This document shows, one piece after another, positions 18,562-26,526 of a stretch of DNA of 37,470 nt (the first letter of the stretch is position 1; each line of letters begins with the position of its first letter). The translations under genes and the position numbers were made by a program. Below the pieces are notes generated by a model. It searched no databases. It had not been told where the DNA came from and saw only the letters and a list, made by a program, of their open reading frames with translations. Source of the DNA: Candidatus Colivicinus equi (GTDB taxonomy: Bacteria > Bacillota_I > Bacilli_A > Erysipelotrichales > Erysipelotrichaceae); the NCBI GenBank assembly GCA_018064825.1, contig JAGHUL010000042.1:1-37470 (forward strand), written 5' to 3'.

Positions 18562-18579
18562 AACTTTTAATCCTTTCTA

Positions 18580-19044
18580 TCAATAAAATGGTAAATCATC
18601 GCTAGATATATCTAATGATGGTGTATTAGAGAAATCATCATCTAAACTATCATTTGTGTAACTAGCTTCATTGTTTGGTGTAAATGTTTGATTATTTGTA
18701 TAGCCTTCATTATTTGAAGAACCATTTCTATTTCCACCAATTAATTGTACAGAGTCACAAGTAACTTCTGTAACATAAACTTTTCCATTTTGGCCATCAT
18801 AACTTCTAGTAGATATTCTACCTTCAACACCAACGATAGCACCCTTACTAGCATATTTTGCTAAGAATTCTGCGGATTGCCTCCAAGCAATACAATTGAT
18901 AAAATCAGCAGTTTGTTGAGCGCCTTGTTGTGCGTATCTTCTGTTACAAGCCAACGTAAAGCTACAAACGGATGTATTTGAATTTGTCTTTCTTAATTCA
19001 ACATCCTTGGTCAAACGACCAACAAGGATAACACGATTGATCAT
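18580..19044 (-). CDS. ssb: Single-stranded DNA-binding protein
   Basis: 154 aa. The OB-fold (about 1-105) begins MINRVILVGRLTKDVELR and includes NCIAWRQSAEFLAKYASKG. A Gly/Asn/Ser-rich flexible linker and the acidic protein-interaction tip follow. The tip ends DDLPFY, one tyrosine beyond the usual C-terminal DDDLPF. The location between rpsF and rpsR is the standard Firmicute ssbA position, so this is the housekeeping copy. 3-nt gap to rpsF. Confidence 0.96.
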   Translation of the reverse strand: MINRVILVGRLTKDVELRKTNSNTSVCSFTLACNRRYAQQGAQQTADFINCIAWRQSAEFLAKYASKGAIVGVEGRISTRSYDGQNGKVYVTEVTCDSVQLIGGNRNGSSNNEGYTNNQTFTPNNEASYTNDSLDDDFSNTPSLDISSDDLPFY

Positions 19045-19047
19045 TTA

Positions 19048-19347
19048 TTATTTACCCTTTTTCTCATCAGTAGAGATTGTCATTAAACGAACTACATCGT
19101 TGTTTAATTTCATTAAACGAACGAATTCATTTAAACCATCTACATCTACTGTGTAAGTTACAACTACATAGTAACCTTTTGTCATATCATCGATTTCATA
19201 AGCAAAATCTCTCATGCCCCAATCATCAACGTTGTCAATAGTTCCACCATAGTTAGTAATAATGCCATGCATTTGTTCAACTAAAGCAGCTCTAGCAGCG
19301 TCATCAAGATTAGATTTGATGATATACATAGTTTCGTATTGTTTCAT
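19048..19347 (-). CDS. rpsF: 30S ribosomal protein bS6
   Basis: 99 aa. MKQYETMYIIKSNLDDAARAALVEQM, DDWGMRDFAYEIDDMTKGYYVVVTY and the LNEFVRLMKLNNDVVRLM segment are typical of bS6. It is first in the rpsF-ssb-rpsR unit. The SD AAGGAGGT overlaps a predicted structured leader. Confidence 0.97.
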   Translation of the reverse strand: MKQYETMYIIKSNLDDAARAALVEQMHGIITNYGGTIDNVDDWGMRDFAYEIDDMTKGYYVVVTYTVDVDGLNEFVRLMKLNNDVVRLMTISTDEKKGK

Positions 19348-19406
19348 CTTTTACCTCCTTCTGGACTAACGGTCTATTTCTAGACAAGGAATAGTTTTTC
19401 TATTCG
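19348..19406 (-). promoter_or_regulatory. Probable S6:S18 autoregulatory leader of rpsF
   Basis: The leader RNA contains hairpin GAATAG/CTATTC, then hairpin GTCTA-GAAA-TAGAC followed at once by CCG, the trinucleotide characteristic of S6:S18-binding leaders. An outer pairing of CCTT with AAGG of the Shine-Dalgarno is possible, which would let protein binding shut translation. The structure was folded by eye only. Confidence 0.5.
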
Positions 19407-19413
19407 CTAAAAT

Positions 19414-19422
19414 ATTATACCA
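19414..19422 (-). promoter_or_regulatory. rpsF operon promoter, extended -10
   Basis: TGGTATAAT on the minus strand: consensus -10 with the TGn extension and a poor -35 region. It lies directly after the terminator of the upstream gene. Confidence 0.65.
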
Positions 19423-19428
19423 TATAAA

Positions 19429-19456
19429 AACGCTATTTACACAAGAAAATAGCGTT
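19429..19456 (-). terminator. Terminator of the TTD14-like gene
   Basis: AACGCTATTT / AAATAGCGTT, 10-bp stem with an 8-nt loop, followed on the minus strand by TTTATATGG. Confidence 0.75.
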
Positions 19457-19481
19457 AATAATTGTATATATAATCGGTATA

Positions 19482-20582
19482 TTAGTATTTTTGAGACTTC
19501 GCAAGATAATAGTTCTTATAAGCGTTATTATCGGTTACTTCTTTGATTACTTTAATGTAACTTGGAATTTTGACGTTTTCAATACCTTCAGGTAATTGCA
19601 CTGATAACAAAGCTTTCGTGTCATCAAAATCGAAGATATCTAACTTATAGAATAGATTGTCATATATGAATGAATGTCTTATCTTATCAATTTTGTTCAA
19701 TGACTTGTCTATTTCTGAAACGTACTCGTTGTATTGTCTCTCTGACAAGATTCTATCTTTTTTAATTCTTTCGTTAGTTGAGATATATGATGCTTCAGAA
19801 TAATAATAAACTACACTGCCGTTTTTATCTCTCATTCTAATTCTTCTTTCATTTCCTGAAGTAGAGATTAAGTAATGTTGAATAATATGAACATTTGAGT
19901 AATCAACTTCTTTCTTGATATTCTCGACGATATCCTTATCGATTTCAACAAGATATTTCTTAAATACTTCGACTGGTTTTTCATCGCCTAAATATTCAAA
20001 TACAGTTTGAATAGCTTTTCTCATTTTTACTTCAAAATCAGTTTCGTTTCCAATGACAACTCTATTTGGATGTTCTTCCCATGCTTTTAAAGCCATATCA
20101 TCCATTTCTCTAGCTTGATCTATCGTTTCGTATCTTGCGCTGTTGCTTTCAAAACCGTATGCTTCTTCAGCACCTTTAGCACTAGTCACAAGATGAATAA
20201 CCATATCATAACGTTTATTAACATCTTCATAATTAATATCAAAACCCTTTAAGATCTTAGTGAAATCTTCTTTGCCAACATAAGATTCGTCATCTTTTAT
20301 ACCTCTATCGATAAATAGTAAAACTTTATCGCCTTGAATTTCTTGAGCAGCTTTATAGCATAATTCCTCTTTTGTCAGCTGCAAAGTGATAACGTATTTT
20401 TGGAATTCGTACATTCCCATAGTAGCTGGGGAAATACCACCAGAAATTAGGTCAGTTGCTGATTCGTTGTCGACAATAACACGATAACCTCTTTCACCAA
20501 AAATCTCTTCAGCTCTAGACATGAAAGTTGTTTTGCCACTACATGGGCCGCCTGTAAAAACGATTTTCTTAATTGTTTTCAT
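19482..20582 (-). CDS. TTD14-like P-loop NTPase (AAA_28) with CYTH-like domain
   Basis: 366 aa. The N-terminal nucleotide-binding domain has P-loop FTGGPCSGKTTFM and LLFIDRGIKDDESY, fitting the AAA_28/NadR-like kinase group. The C-terminal half (about 225-360, with HIIQHYLI, RRIRMRDKNGSVVYYY and a LDIFDF strand) looks like a CYTH/triphosphate-tunnel fold. That two-domain layout is the one seen in TTD14 proteins. The bacterial function is unknown; a nucleotide or triphosphate-handling role is inferred. The start overlaps the end of the Nudix gene by 14 nt. Confidence 0.72.
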   Translation of the reverse strand: MKTIKKIVFTGGPCSGKTTFMSRAEEIFGERGYRVIVDNESATDLISGGISPATMGMYEFQKYVITLQLTKEELCYKAAQEIQGDKVLLFIDRGIKDDESYVGKEDFTKILKGFDINYEDVNKRYDMVIHLVTSAKGAEEAYGFESNSARYETIDQAREMDDMALKAWEEHPNRVVIGNETDFEVKMRKAIQTVFEYLGDEKPVEVFKKYLVEIDKDIVENIKKEVDYSNVHIIQHYLISTSGNERRIRMRDKNGSVVYYYSEASYISTNERIKKDRILSERQYNEYVSEIDKSLNKIDKIRHSFIYDNLFYKLDIFDFDDTKALLSVQLPEGIENVKIPSYIKVIKEVTDNNAYKNYYLAKSQKY

Positions 20583-21141
20583 AATACTCCCTCATCTTTT
20601 TATTTAATTTGCTATAAACGTTATCTCTAAACCATTTTTCATTTGATGCCGCAACTGCTGAATCAAAATCAAACCATTTAACAGCACTGTTTTCATCTTC
20701 TTTAACCTTTAACATCTCACTATCATCTGCTTCTAATAGATAAGTGACATTTAGATGCAAGTGACAAGAAACATATTTTCCTTTTTTGTAATGACCATTT
20801 ACAGTCAATGCTTCAATAGAGAAAATATCTTCGCTAACTGGAACAACATTTTTAATGCCAGCTTCTTCTTTTACTTCTCTTATTGCAACTGCTAAACAAT
20901 CTTCTTCTCCATCGCAATGGCCACCTAGCCACGAAAATGAATCATAAATATTATGATATGCCAACAATATCTTGTCATGTTTCTTATTTGTGACCCAAGC
21001 ACTAGCAGTCATATGTGCAATATTATTGCTTCTATAAAAAATATCTGGAAAGATATCAAAACATCTAAGAATGGTTTTTTTGTCGGATTCTTCTAGTTCA
21101 TTATAGGGAACATAATCCATAATCTGTTTCTTGATGTCCAT
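20569..21141 (-). CDS. Nudix hydrolase
   Basis: 190 aa. The Nudix box is intact: GGHCDGEEDCLAVAIREVKEEAGI matches GX5EX7REUXEEXGU. Nudix enzymes hydrolyse nucleoside diphosphates linked to another moiety; the substrate is not predictable here. The fusion-like overlap with the following P-loop/CYTH gene suggests linked nucleotide chemistry. There is no Shine-Dalgarno; TAAAAT lies exactly 6 nt before the ATG, so the mRNA may be leaderless. Confidence 0.88.
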   Translation of the reverse strand: MDIKKQIMDYVPYNELEESDKKTILRCFDIFPDIFYRSNNIAHMTASAWVTNKKHDKILLAYHNIYDSFSWLGGHCDGEEDCLAVAIREVKEEAGIKNVVPVSEDIFSIEALTVNGHYKKGKYVSCHLHLNVTYLLEADDSEMLKVKEDENSAVKWFDFDSAVAASNEKWFRDNVYSKLNKKMREYYENN

Positions 21142-21147
21142 AGCATT

Positions 21148-21153
21148 ATTTTA
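21148..21153 (-). promoter_or_regulatory. -10 box of a probable leaderless promoter (Nudix gene)
   Basis: TAAAAT on the minus strand spans -12 to -7 relative to the A of the ATG, with AATGCT between and no SD. Confidence 0.5.
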
Positions 21154-21161
21154 CAACAACA

Positions 21162-21170
21162 TGATAGAAT
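21162..21170 (+). promoter_or_regulatory. Extended -10 of a probable leaderless promoter (RNA methyltransferase)
   Basis: TGATAGAAT, a TGn-extended -10, ends 6 nt before the ATG at 21177. No SD is present. It is divergent from the Nudix promoter. Confidence 0.5.
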
Positions 21171-21176
21171 TTAGTC

Positions 21177-22040
21177 ATGATATACTCACAAAACTTTAAG
21201 GATTATACGCTGCTAGATGCTGGAGATAGAGAAAAATTAGAAGATATCAAAGGCATCATTTTGAGACGTCCTGATCCTATGGCAATATGGCCAAAAGAAA
21301 AAGAAGAGTTATGGAATAATGTCGATGCTTTTTATCATAGATCTAATAAAGGTGGAGGTTCTTGGGAATACAAGCACAAATTGCCTGAATCTTGGACTGT
21401 AAACTATCGCGATTTAACTTTCAAAGTTGCTCCTACCGGCTTCAAACACACAGGTTTATTCCCTGAACAAGCCGCAAATTGGGATTTCATATACGAGAAA
21501 ATAAAAGGAAAGAAAAATATAAAGATTCTAAATCTTTTTGGTTACACTGGAGCCGCAAGCATGGTAGCAGCTAGCGCTGGAGCAAGCGAAGTAGTTCATC
21601 TAGATGCTTCAAAAGGCATTATTGAATGGGCAAAAGATAATATGCGTTTATCACACTTAGAAGACCACACAATAAGATTTATTTGTGATGACGCCTTAAA
21701 GTTCATCTTAAGAGAAGCAAGAAGAGGTAGAAAGTATGATGGTATCATCATGGATCCTCCTTCATATGGTAGAGGTCCTGATAATGAACTATTCAAATTC
21801 GAAGAAAAGATTAATCCACTAATCGAGAATTGTTTAAATATCTTATCAGATAATCCGCTATTCTTTATTATCAACACGTATACTACTGGTTATTCAAAAC
21901 AAGTAATGTATAACTTAATGGACACTCACACTAAACTTAAAGGTCTTCAAGGTACAATTGAAGCCGATGAAATTGGTATTAAAATTAAAGATTCTAATTA
22001 TTTCTTACCATGTGGTCAAACAACAAGGTGGTATAGATGA
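21177..22040 (+). CDS. Class I SAM-dependent RNA methyltransferase, RlmI/RlmK-like
   Basis: 287 aa. The Rossmann methyltransferase core has ILNLFGYTGAASMVAASAGASEV (SAM loop), HLDASKGIIEWAKDN, a CDDAL motif and the catalytic-loop MDPPSYGRGP. It matches the COG1092-type rRNA cytosine methyltransferases but lacks the N-terminal PUA domain of RlmI. The target RNA is unknown. Its stop overlaps the next start in ATGA, so it is coupled to an RNA pseudouridine synthase, which supports an RNA-modification role. Confidence 0.83.
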   Translation: MIYSQNFKDYTLLDAGDREKLEDIKGIILRRPDPMAIWPKEKEELWNNVDAFYHRSNKGGGSWEYKHKLPESWTVNYRDLTFKVAPTGFKHTGLFPEQAANWDFIYEKIKGKKNIKILNLFGYTGAASMVAASAGASEVVHLDASKGIIEWAKDNMRLSHLEDHTIRFICDDALKFILREARRGRKYDGIIMDPPSYGRGPDNELFKFEEKINPLIENCLNILSDNPLFFIINTYTTGYSKQVMYNLMDTHTKLKGLQGTIEADEIGIKIKDSNYFLPCGQTTRWYR

Positions 22041-22684
22041 TAGAAGTACTATACGAAGACAATCATCTTCTAGTAGTTAATAAGCCAATAAATATTCCTA
22101 TGCAAGAAGATAACTCCAAAGATGAAGATTTTTTAAGTATGTGTAAAGATTATCTAAAAGTAAAATATCAAAAACCAGGCAATGTGTATTTAGGTTTAGT
22201 TCATCGCTTAGATAGGCCTGTATCAGGCGTATGTGTATTTGCGAAAACTTCTAAAGCAGCATCTAGATTAAGCAAACAAGTTCAAGAACATACTTTCAAA
22301 AAAACATATTTGGCTGTTGTTACTGATAACAATATAAAAGATGTAGATCATTACGAAGATTACTTATTAAAAGATCAAAAAACTAATACAGTAAAAATAG
22401 ATAAACGAGGAAAACTAGCCATTCTAGATTATGAATTATTAAAAAGAAACGATAATTTAGCGCTAGTTAAAATTGCTCTAAAAACAGGTAGATCTCATCA
22501 AATAAGAGTACAGTTTTCTTCACGCAATCATGCTCTATGGGGTGACCAAAGATATAACAAGCAAGCAAAAGTTGGCCAACAAATAGCCCTTCATGCATAC
22601 AGTCTTGAATTATTGCATCCTATCACAAATGAAAAAATGGTTTTCACATCTAACGTTGATAGAAAACCATTTAATTGTTTTTAA
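22037..22684 (+). CDS. RluA-family pseudouridine synthase
   Basis: 215 aa. Catalytic motif HRLDRPVSG with Asp59, starting after LVVNKPINIPMQ, and the C-terminal KTGRSHQIRVQF segment typical of the RluA family. There is no N-terminal S4 domain, so it is a short form. The rRNA or tRNA target is unknown. The gene converges on the lipoprotein gene, and their 3' ends overlap by 14 nt with no obvious terminator between. Confidence 0.9.
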   Translation: MIEVLYEDNHLLVVNKPINIPMQEDNSKDEDFLSMCKDYLKVKYQKPGNVYLGLVHRLDRPVSGVCVFAKTSKAASRLSKQVQEHTFKKTYLAVVTDNNIKDVDHYEDYLLKDQKTNTVKIDKRGKLAILDYELLKRNDNLALVKIALKTGRSHQIRVQFSSRNHALWGDQRYNKQAKVGQQIALHAYSLELLHPITNEKMVFTSNVDRKPFNCF

Positions 22685-23918
22685 CATAAGCAACACTGTT
22701 ATCAGATAAGAATAAATCTAAAGCATAATTGAACGATTCAGTATCACTTATTTTTGAATACGCTCCTGTAAATGTGGACTTATCAATAAAAACGGCGCTA
22801 GGGAAAGCCACTATACCATAATTATAGAAATCAGCAGGCATCTTGCCTAATATTGAAACAATTGGTGCCCCTTCTATTTTTTTATTCATCTTCTTGTATA
22901 CAGTGGAACTAGATGATGTTGATTCTATAAAGACAACAATATATTCGTAATTGTTATTGCTGGCAATTAATTCATTTACTTTATCTATTCTATCAGTATC
23001 TTCAATCGATTCTAAGAAAGTATATAATAAGACAACTTGTTTATCTTTGTAGTAGTTATAATCATCTATCTCACTAATATATATGGCGTTGCCCTTTAAC
23101 AAATCATCATAGTCACACGTAGTACCCATCAATTTATAAGTCAATTCTTCAGTATATTTGTCTAGAGAAAGATTGGCAATCTTTTCTTGATTTTCTTTAC
23201 TTAATGATTTCTTAACGTCGTCAATTGACCTATCTAGTTCTAGATAAGATTCGCCATTTTCATTTATTAAATCCTTTTGTTCTATTGGATCTATAAATCC
23301 TAACTCAATAGCTTTTGAATACGCTCTTAAGTCTAACTCACCTACTACTGAAAATCTCAACACACCGTCTAAAAAGAAATTAATTGTAGGGTATGCTTTC
23401 ATACCTACTTCGTTATAAATGTAATCATGAAGTTTATCGTTTCTTTCGATGATAATAACATTGTCAAAAGGTGTAACGCCTAAATCTGAATAGAACTGTA
23501 AAATCTCTTCTTTATTACCTTCATCAAAATATTGAACAAATTGATACTCTGGGTACTTTTCTAGATAATCATTTAAATATTCACTTACTATTTTTTTGCA
23601 ATGAGAACATTCTGTTGAAATAACATCAAATATTAAATGATCATAATTCTTTAGATTGATAATATTGCCATATATATCTTCAACATCTTCGGTATATATA
23701 TCAGAGAACAGCATCTTAAACTGATAGTTCTGATACTCGTTATTATTGTTGGCATATCGGATCTTATTTTGAAGATCATGGCTAATCTCTTCATAAATAA
23801 AAACCTCTTTCATAGGTTCTATGTATTCAACTTTTTCTTCAATTATTTCTTGAGTACTATTACAACCAAACAGCATCAAAATCATTAATACTGTTAAAAG
23901 CTTATTTAAATAACGCAA
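22671..23918 (-). CDS. Lipoprotein with two thioredoxin-like domains
   Basis: 415 aa from the start chosen here. The start is TTG at 23918, with AAAAGGA upstream, giving signal MRYLNKLLTVLMILMLFGC and lipobox Cys19; the ORF-track start (23963) adds 15 residues inside the patatin gene. The first thioredoxin-like domain has CSHC (C104/C107) and a YPT cis-proline loop. A second repeat in the C-terminal half (VVLLYTFLES, FPSAVFID) lacks the CxxC. It is probably a surface thiol-disulfide protein; substrate unknown. It is coupled to the patatin by a 17-nt overlap. Confidence 0.75.
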   Translation of the reverse strand: MRYLNKLLTVLMILMLFGCNSTQEIIEEKVEYIEPMKEVFIYEEISHDLQNKIRYANNNNEYQNYQFKMLFSDIYTEDVEDIYGNIINLKNYDHLIFDVISTECSHCKKIVSEYLNDYLEKYPEYQFVQYFDEGNKEEILQFYSDLGVTPFDNVIIIERNDKLHDYIYNEVGMKAYPTINFFLDGVLRFSVVGELDLRAYSKAIELGFIDPIEQKDLINENGESYLELDRSIDDVKKSLSKENQEKIANLSLDKYTEELTYKLMGTTCDYDDLLKGNAIYISEIDDYNYYKDKQVVLLYTFLESIEDTDRIDKVNELIASNNNYEYIVVFIESTSSSSTVYKKMNKKIEGAPIVSILGKMPADFYNYGIVAFPSAVFIDKSTFTGAYSKISDTESFNYALDLFLSDNSVAYVKNN

Positions 23919-24753
23919 AAATCTTTTCCTTTTGAGCTTCCATATCGTTATATCCAAGCTCATATAAATCTTCTAAATCTTCCCTACTACCATTTAATCT
24001 AGTGACATTAGTTTTTCTTGATGGGCAAATATACAAGCCATCTCCTCTATCGATAACATCTTTGATTCTGGATATTTGATCAATATAATTCTTATCTCTA
24101 ATACTGTAATCCTCAGATACACTCGGCCATTTTGGATAAACAAGTTTCATCAAATCGACAACAAATTTCTTAGATGGTTTTCTAACAAAATCTATAGGCT
24201 TAGTAGCAATTACTAAATGTTTCTTACAGCCATCTTTTAGTGCTTGTTTAATAGGAAGCATCTCGGTAATGCCACCATCCAAAATATGGCGATCTTTATT
24301 TATTTCCATAACTTTGCCAATAATTGGTAATGTTGTAGAAGCTTGCAATTCTTTTAAACAGATTTCTTGAATTGGATGATATTCGGTTCCGCCTTTTTCT
24401 AATTCATATAATCCAATATAACCATTAGCTTTAATATCCTTCAATCTTGAAAAAGGAAATTGAACAGTATCAATAAATAAAGTATTAAATAAGTAATCGT
24501 AATCAACGATTCTTCCACATCTTAAAACCGCACTAGCACCAATAGAACTTTTATCGTTTATATATTGTGTTGAAATAATACGCAAAAAATTCTTTGATTT
24601 TAAAAGATAACTGCATAAATGAATAGCACCTGTAGAAATACCGTATGCATTATCAAATTCCAAATTATTGTCTAATAACCACGAAAGACAGCCTGCTGTA
24701 TAAGCACCACGTAAACCACCGCCTTCAAGTACTAAAGAAGTTTTATAATCCAT
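23902..24753 (-). CDS. Patatin-like phospholipase
   Basis: 283 aa, bacterial patatin (RssA/YjjU type). Oxyanion loop EGGGLRGAYTAG, nucleophile Ser40 in GISTG and the catalytic aspartate in LDGGI (about 159) are all present, so a Ser-Asp lipid hydrolase is expected. It lacks a signal peptide and is likely cytoplasmic. It is first of two genes with the thioredoxin-like lipoprotein. No SD; TTGCAT-17-TAGAAT lies 6 nt before the ATG, suggesting a leaderless transcript. Confidence 0.88.
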   Translation of the reverse strand: MDYKTSLVLEGGGLRGAYTAGCLSWLLDNNLEFDNAYGISTGAIHLCSYLLKSKNFLRIISTQYINDKSSIGASAVLRCGRIVDYDYLFNTLFIDTVQFPFSRLKDIKANGYIGLYELEKGGTEYHPIQEICLKELQASTTLPIIGKVMEINKDRHILDGGITEMLPIKQALKDGCKKHLVIATKPIDFVRKPSKKFVVDLMKLVYPKWPSVSEDYSIRDKNYIDQISRIKDVIDRGDGLYICPSRKTNVTRLNGSREDLEDLYELGYNDMEAQKEKIFALFK

Positions 24754-24759
24754 GTTTTA

Positions 24760-24788
24760 ATTCTAAAAAAAAGAAATGAATTATGCAA
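24760..24788 (-). promoter_or_regulatory. Leaderless promoter of the patatin gene
   Basis: Minus strand: TTGCAT, a 17-nt spacer, TAGAAT, then TAAAAC and the ATG. The predicted transcription start coincides with the start codon. Confidence 0.6.
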
Positions 24789-24799
24789 TAATATTATTA

Positions 24800-25363
24800 A
24801 TGAAAAAGAAAAGCCTAAAAATATACTTTAATGCACCGATTACGCTTAGTTTTTGTGGCATTTGCCTTGTAACCTTGCTACTTTCTATGCTTACAAATGG
24901 TGAATCGACCTATCTATTATTCTCTACTTACCGTTCAAGTTTGCTAGATCCGTTAACATATATTAGATTAGTTGGTCATATTTTTGGTCACGCTAATTGG
25001 TCTCATTTAACATCAAATCTATTGTACATATTGTTATTAGGACCAATACTAGAAGAAAAATATCATGATCGATTAATAATCGTAATAGTTGTTACAGCTC
25101 TAGTAACAGGAATAATGCATTCAATAATAGATCCTGGTTCAATACTATTGGGAGCTTCTGGAGTTGTCTTTGCATTTATCTTATTGGCCTCTGTCACAGG
25201 AAGAAGCGACGGGATACCAATCACATTAATACTTGTAGCTATCTTGTGGCTAGGTAATGAGCTACTAGTTGATATGAATACAGTTGATACTATTTCTCAT
25301 ATAACACACATTATTGGTGGTATATCCGGCGCAGCTTTAGGATTGTTCTTTAAAAATAACTAA
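24800..25363 (+). CDS. Rhomboid-family intramembrane serine protease
   Basis: About 187 aa with six predicted membrane helices. GHIFGHANWSHLTSN (helix 2 and loop), catalytic Ser in GASG and His in ISHITHIIGG form the Ser-His dyad. The protease cleaves transmembrane substrates; its target is unknown. The ORF track starts at 24776, but MKKKSLKIYF at 24800 is preferred because TGCAATAAT lies 7 nt upstream and neither ATG has an SD. The stop and the MFS start share one base (TAATG). Confidence 0.87.
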   Translation: MKKKSLKIYFNAPITLSFCGICLVTLLLSMLTNGESTYLLFSTYRSSLLDPLTYIRLVGHIFGHANWSHLTSNLLYILLLGPILEEKYHDRLIIVIVVTALVTGIMHSIIDPGSILLGASGVVFAFILLASVTGRSDGIPITLILVAILWLGNELLVDMNTVDTISHITHIIGGISGAALGLFFKNN

Positions 25364-26526
25364 TGAATAAAAAAATAAATATCTTGCACGGAAGTGCGCT
25401 ATTACTTTACGAAATGTATGCAGGACTAGCTTACTCTTTTGGTTCTTACATACTAATTGAAAAAGGCTTTTCATCAACAGTTGCTGGTATCATAATGTCG
25501 CTTGGCAACATTGTTGGTTTTATTTTGCAACCAATCATTTCAAATATAACTGATAATTCTAAAAAAATTACAATCATTCATGTATTAATAATTGAAACGG
25601 CTTTTTCTTTTGTGGCTTGTGTCTTAAATGTGTTTACGCAATCGCCAACTATAAGCGCTGCAATTTCTTTTGTTGTCATTCTTGCTGCAGCATCTTTATT
25701 AGAAGCACTATATAATTCAGTGCACTTTATATTAAACGATAATGGTTATAATGTTGATTTCCCTAAAGCAAGAGCTCTTGGATCAATTAGCTTTGGATTA
25801 TTCAGTTACCTTTTAGGCGTTTTATTTGAGAAACTACCATTTAACGTAACCTTGTCATTAGGCCCAATAGTTTGTGCTTTGACCATCGTAGTATTGCTCA
25901 TCTTAAACAAGGATACGAAAATAGATAAAAATAATGATGAAGAAGATAAAATAACATATTCTCAATTTTTAAAAGCTCATCCAAATTTTATAAAGATAAT
26001 CATATCATTTGTATTCATCTTCTTGGGATATACTATGGTAGATAATTTTTACATATTAAAATTAAACGCAATTGGAGCAGGCTCCGCTTCACTTGGCTTA
26101 ATTATATTAATAAAAACACTTATGGAATTCCCATCATTCTTTATGTTCAAAAGAATTGAAAAACTGTTTACCACAAAAAGATGTTTAATATTATCAGCAT
26201 TCATGTTTGGAGTTAAAAATATAGTTATATTCATAGCGCCTAATACGCAAATGATATGTGTAGCTCAAATATTTCAAGCACTCGCATTAGGTCTAATGTC
26301 TCCATCAATGATTTCATATATCAATCAAATAACCACAAAAAAAGAGACCGTCAGAGGACAGGCTCTATTTTCTATGGCAGTTGCTTGTGGAGCTATATTA
26401 TCTTCACTACTTGCCGGCTTAGTTTATGACAATTTAGGACTTAACGTTCTATACATTTCTTCAATAATTGTCATTATTATTGCAGCAATGTTCTTTACCC
26501 ACTTTGTATTAAAAGATGAACATTAA
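25363..26526 (+). CDS. Major facilitator superfamily transporter
   Basis: 387 aa with about 12 transmembrane helices in two halves joined by a charged loop (DKNNDEEDKI, about 185-195). LIEKGFSSTVAGIIMSLGN and QPIISNITDNSKK contain the MFS loop 2-3 region. It belongs to the general MFS_1 group and no substrate can be assigned. It is coupled to rhomboid by a 1-nt overlap. Its stop codon overlaps that of the convergent LD-carboxypeptidase gene within TTAA. Confidence 0.85.
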   Translation: MNKKINILHGSALLLYEMYAGLAYSFGSYILIEKGFSSTVAGIIMSLGNIVGFILQPIISNITDNSKKITIIHVLIIETAFSFVACVLNVFTQSPTISAAISFVVILAAASLLEALYNSVHFILNDNGYNVDFPKARALGSISFGLFSYLLGVLFEKLPFNVTLSLGPIVCALTIVVLLILNKDTKIDKNNDEEDKITYSQFLKAHPNFIKIIISFVFIFLGYTMVDNFYILKLNAIGAGSASLGLIILIKTLMEFPSFFMFKRIEKLFTTKRCLILSAFMFGVKNIVIFIAPNTQMICVAQIFQALALGLMSPSMISYINQITTKKETVRGQALFSMAVACGAILSSLLAGLVYDNLGLNVLYISSIIVIIIAAMFFTHFVLKDEH

